A DNA stretch of 7,067 bases from an uncultured Bacilli bacterium. Lineage in GTDB: Bacteria; Bacillota_I; Bacilli_A; RF39; UBA660. Position 1 is the first letter of the stretch. Every line of letters starts with the position of its first letter. Below, one piece after another: positions 6,162-7,067 of this stretch. The notes below the pieces were generated by a model. The model was not told where the DNA came from. It did no database searches and was given only the letters and a program-made list of their open reading frames with translations. A program made the position numbers and the translations under genes. The stretch covers positions 1 through 7,067 of the forward strand of contig CAKOKM010000043.1 of assembly GCA_934091015.1 (NCBI GenBank). Reading direction: 5' to 3'.

Positions 6162-6278
6162 ATATTATCACCATCATTAATATACGACTATATTTATGAT
6201 TATTTTGTCGTTATTTGAAATAATACCTCTAATTATTAATTATTATAATTTTATCAACTATTCTTTTTTAAAGTTGTA
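6162..6278 (-). other. Leader region (about 117 nt) of the SPOR-radC-mre-spoIVF-com operon
   Basis: Untranslated stretch between the inferred transcription start near 6278 and the first ATG at 6161. It is very AT-rich. I see small possible hairpins, such as CAACT with AGTTG close to the 5' end and ACGAC with GTCGT further down, but no riboswitch, T-box or terminator I can name. The ribosome binding site GGTGAT is at 6167-6172. Confidence 0.5.
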
Positions 6279-6284
6279 TTTAAT

Positions 6285-6313
6285 ATTATATATAGCATAC
6301 ATATGTTTGTCAA
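6285..6313 (-). promoter_or_regulatory. Consensus sigma-A promoter of the long operon
   Basis: On the minus strand TTGACA (6313-6308) and TATAAT (6290-6285) are separated by exactly 17 bp, a perfect match to the vegetative consensus. It lies 18 bp beyond the terminator that ends the rpsU-yqeY unit and in front of the SPOR-like gene. Transcription should start near 6278. No other convincing promoter is visible before the left end of the window. Confidence 0.88.
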
Positions 6314-6331
6314 TATATTTTAATATAAAAT

Positions 6332-6354
6332 AAAAAAGTTGCAAATTTTGCAAC
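6332..6354 (-). terminator. Intrinsic terminator after yqeY
   Basis: On the minus strand GTTGCA (6354-6349) pairs with TGCAAC (6343-6338) around a 5-nt AT loop that can itself partly pair, followed directly by six T (6337-6332) and more AT sequence. The hairpin begins on the base after the yqeY stop codon. It separates the rpsU-yqeY unit from the long operon. The T run exists only in the minus-strand direction. Confidence 0.9.
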
Positions 6355-6792
6355 CTATGATAATTTTTCTTTAACTAATTTACTAACTTTAGCCATATCA
6401 CATCTAGCACCATATTCACTAGAAATAGTTTTAATAACTAATCCCATTTGTTTAATGCTTTCGGCATTTACTTTTGTAATTGTTTCATTAACTATTTTTT
6501 CTAATTCTTCATCAGATAATTCTTCTGGTAAATACTCATTTAAAATATCTATTTCTTTTTGTAATGAATCAGCTAAATCCATACGATTATAACTAATATA
6601 TTCATTCATTGAATCTTTTCTAGTTTTAACTTGTTTTTTTATTATAGATAAAACTTCATCATCTGTTAATGGACTTTTTTTATTAATTTCTTCATTTTTT
6701 AGTGCACTTTTAAGCATTCTTAATACTGATGTTCTAAATGTATCTTTAGCTTTCATAGCTTCGGTTAAATCTTTTGTAATTTTTTCAAACAT
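6355..6792 (-). CDS. yqeY: GatB/YqeY domain-containing protein
   Basis: Small all-helical cytosolic protein of 145 residues, the usual YqeY length (about 147). The YqeY domain is also the C-terminal tRNA-binding module of GatB, the tRNA-dependent amidotransferase subunit, but the job of the free-standing protein is not established. Recognisable features are RTSVLRMLKSALKNEEI (20-36), the acidic helix start LTDDEVLSIIKKQVKTR (42-58), EIDILNEYLPEELSDEEL (80-97) and the C-terminal MGLVIKTI (116-123). The gene starts 9 bp after rpsU, with AGG (6801-6803) straddling the end of the rpsU stop codon as the only ribosome-binding hint, and ends at a TAG directly before an intrinsic terminator. The rpsU-yqeY pairing is conserved in Bacillota. 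Confidence 0.95.
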   Translation of the reverse strand: MFEKITKDLTEAMKAKDTFRTSVLRMLKSALKNEEINKKSPLTDDEVLSIIKKQVKTRKDSMNEYISYNRMDLADSLQKEIDILNEYLPEELSDEELEKIVNETITKVNAESIKQMGLVIKTISSEYGARCDMAKVSKLVKEKLS

Positions 6793-6801
6793 AATATCAA
6801 C

Positions 6802-6996
6802 CTATTTTCTATTACGATTTTTCTTACGGAAATTTTTTAACATTTCTTTTTCTTTATTTTTTCTACGAACTCCCGGTTTTTCATATACTCTATGTTTTTT
6901 CATTTCTGAAGGGACTCCGCTACGGTTAACACTAACAATAAATCTTTTGATTAATTTATCAGTTTCTTCACCAGATCTAGCAACTACCTTAGTCAT
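6802..6996 (-). CDS. rpsU: 30S ribosomal protein S21
   Basis: Small basic protein of the 30S subunit platform, located near the 3' end of 16S rRNA and involved in initiation on natural mRNAs. The 64 residues begin MTKVVARSGEETDKLIKRF, then NRSGVPSEMKKHRVYEKP and a long Arg/Lys-rich helix ending in RNRK. All are typical of S21 (usually 57-70 residues). The start ATG has a purine-rich GGGAGG Shine-Dalgarno about 10 nt upstream. It is the first gene of the two-gene rpsU-yqeY unit, with its own promoter just upstream and a 5' untranslated region of about 23 nt. Stop is TAG. Confidence 0.97.
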   Translation of the reverse strand: MTKVVARSGEETDKLIKRFIVSVNRSGVPSEMKKHRVYEKPGVRRKNKEKEMLKNFRKKNRNRK

Positions 6997-7025
6997 TTTC
7001 TATTCCCTCCCTTCAAATCAAGATT

Positions 7026-7054
7026 ATTATATCACTTAATTTTAAATGGCACAA
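7026..7054 (-). promoter_or_regulatory. Extended -10 promoter of rpsU-yqeY
   Basis: The minus strand has TGATATAAT (7034-7026), a perfect extended -10 element. Seventeen bp upstream is TTGTGC (7054-7049), which matches the -35 consensus at only three of six bases. The extended -10 would compensate for this. Transcription should start near 7019, shortly before the ribosome binding site of rpsU. Confidence 0.72.
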
Positions 7055-7067
7055 TAAATTTTTTATA

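Noticed and set aside
6162..6179. Five-codon reading frame (ATG ATG GTG ATA ATA TAA) whose stop overlaps the start of the SPOR-like gene
   Set aside because: It would use the ribosome binding site of the main gene as coding sequence and has no Shine-Dalgarno of its own; likely chance.
6183..6212. Inverted repeat ACGAC/GTCGT in the operon leader as a regulatory hairpin or operator
   Set aside because: Only five base pairs with an 18-nt loop and no extension of the stem; expected by chance in a region of this size.
1..7067. Mycoplasma-type genetic code (TGA as Trp)
   Set aside because: The SPOR-like gene ends in TGA exactly at the radC start, the one Trp is TGG, and all long genes are intact under the standard code.
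1..7067. Mobile element, CRISPR array, tRNA or rRNA
   Set aside because: No transposase or integrase, no spaced direct repeats, no cloverleaf-like or rRNA-like GC-richer stretch seen on either strand.

Overview
The window is a strongly AT-rich piece of a Bacillota (Firmicutes) chromosome. Every gene I can support lies on the minus strand, so transcription runs from the right end (7067) to the left end (1). Proteins are rich in Asn, Ile, Lys and Leu and almost free of Trp. TGA is used as a real stop (the SPOR-like gene ends in TGA) and the only Trp I see is TGG, so the code is standard (table 11), not the Mycoplasma code. Gene order and sporulation homologues point to a Bacilli-related, possibly uncultured host-associated lineage with a reduced genome. 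That placement is inference.

Right block (about 7054-6332): an extended -10 promoter, rpsU (ribosomal protein S21), yqeY (GatB/YqeY domain protein) and a clean intrinsic terminator touching the yqeY stop codon. This is the conserved rpsU-yqeY pair.

Long operon (about 6313 to beyond position 1): a perfect consensus sigma-A promoter (TTGACA, 17 bp, TATAAT) and a leader of about 117 nt precede a small membrane-anchored SPOR-like protein. Then come radC, mreC, mreD-like, spoIVFA-like, spoIVFB-like, comEA, comEC and the start of a DUF1016/YhcG-like nuclease gene cut by the window edge. Genes overlap or are separated by 1 to 53 bp. The first six match, in order, the Bacillus cluster spoIIB-maf-radC-mreB-mreC-mreD-minC-minD-spoIVFA-spoIVFB with maf, mreB, minC and minD missing. 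The competence pair comEA-comEC is then joined on without comEB.

Functional reading: the operon combines envelope and cell-shape functions (MreC, MreD), a SpoIVF-type intramembrane protease with its LytM-like partner, and DNA-uptake machinery (ComEA receptor, ComEC channel). The main oddities are an HDxxH rather than HExxH zinc motif in the SpoIVFB-like protease, a SPOR protein at the spoIIB position, the missing mreB/minCD, three cysteines in the ComEA linker, a nuclease-like gene directly behind comEC, and near-absence of tryptophan. I see no CRISPR array, insertion sequence, tRNA or rRNA. Most of the window is a rearranged conserved cluster and not a clearly new system.
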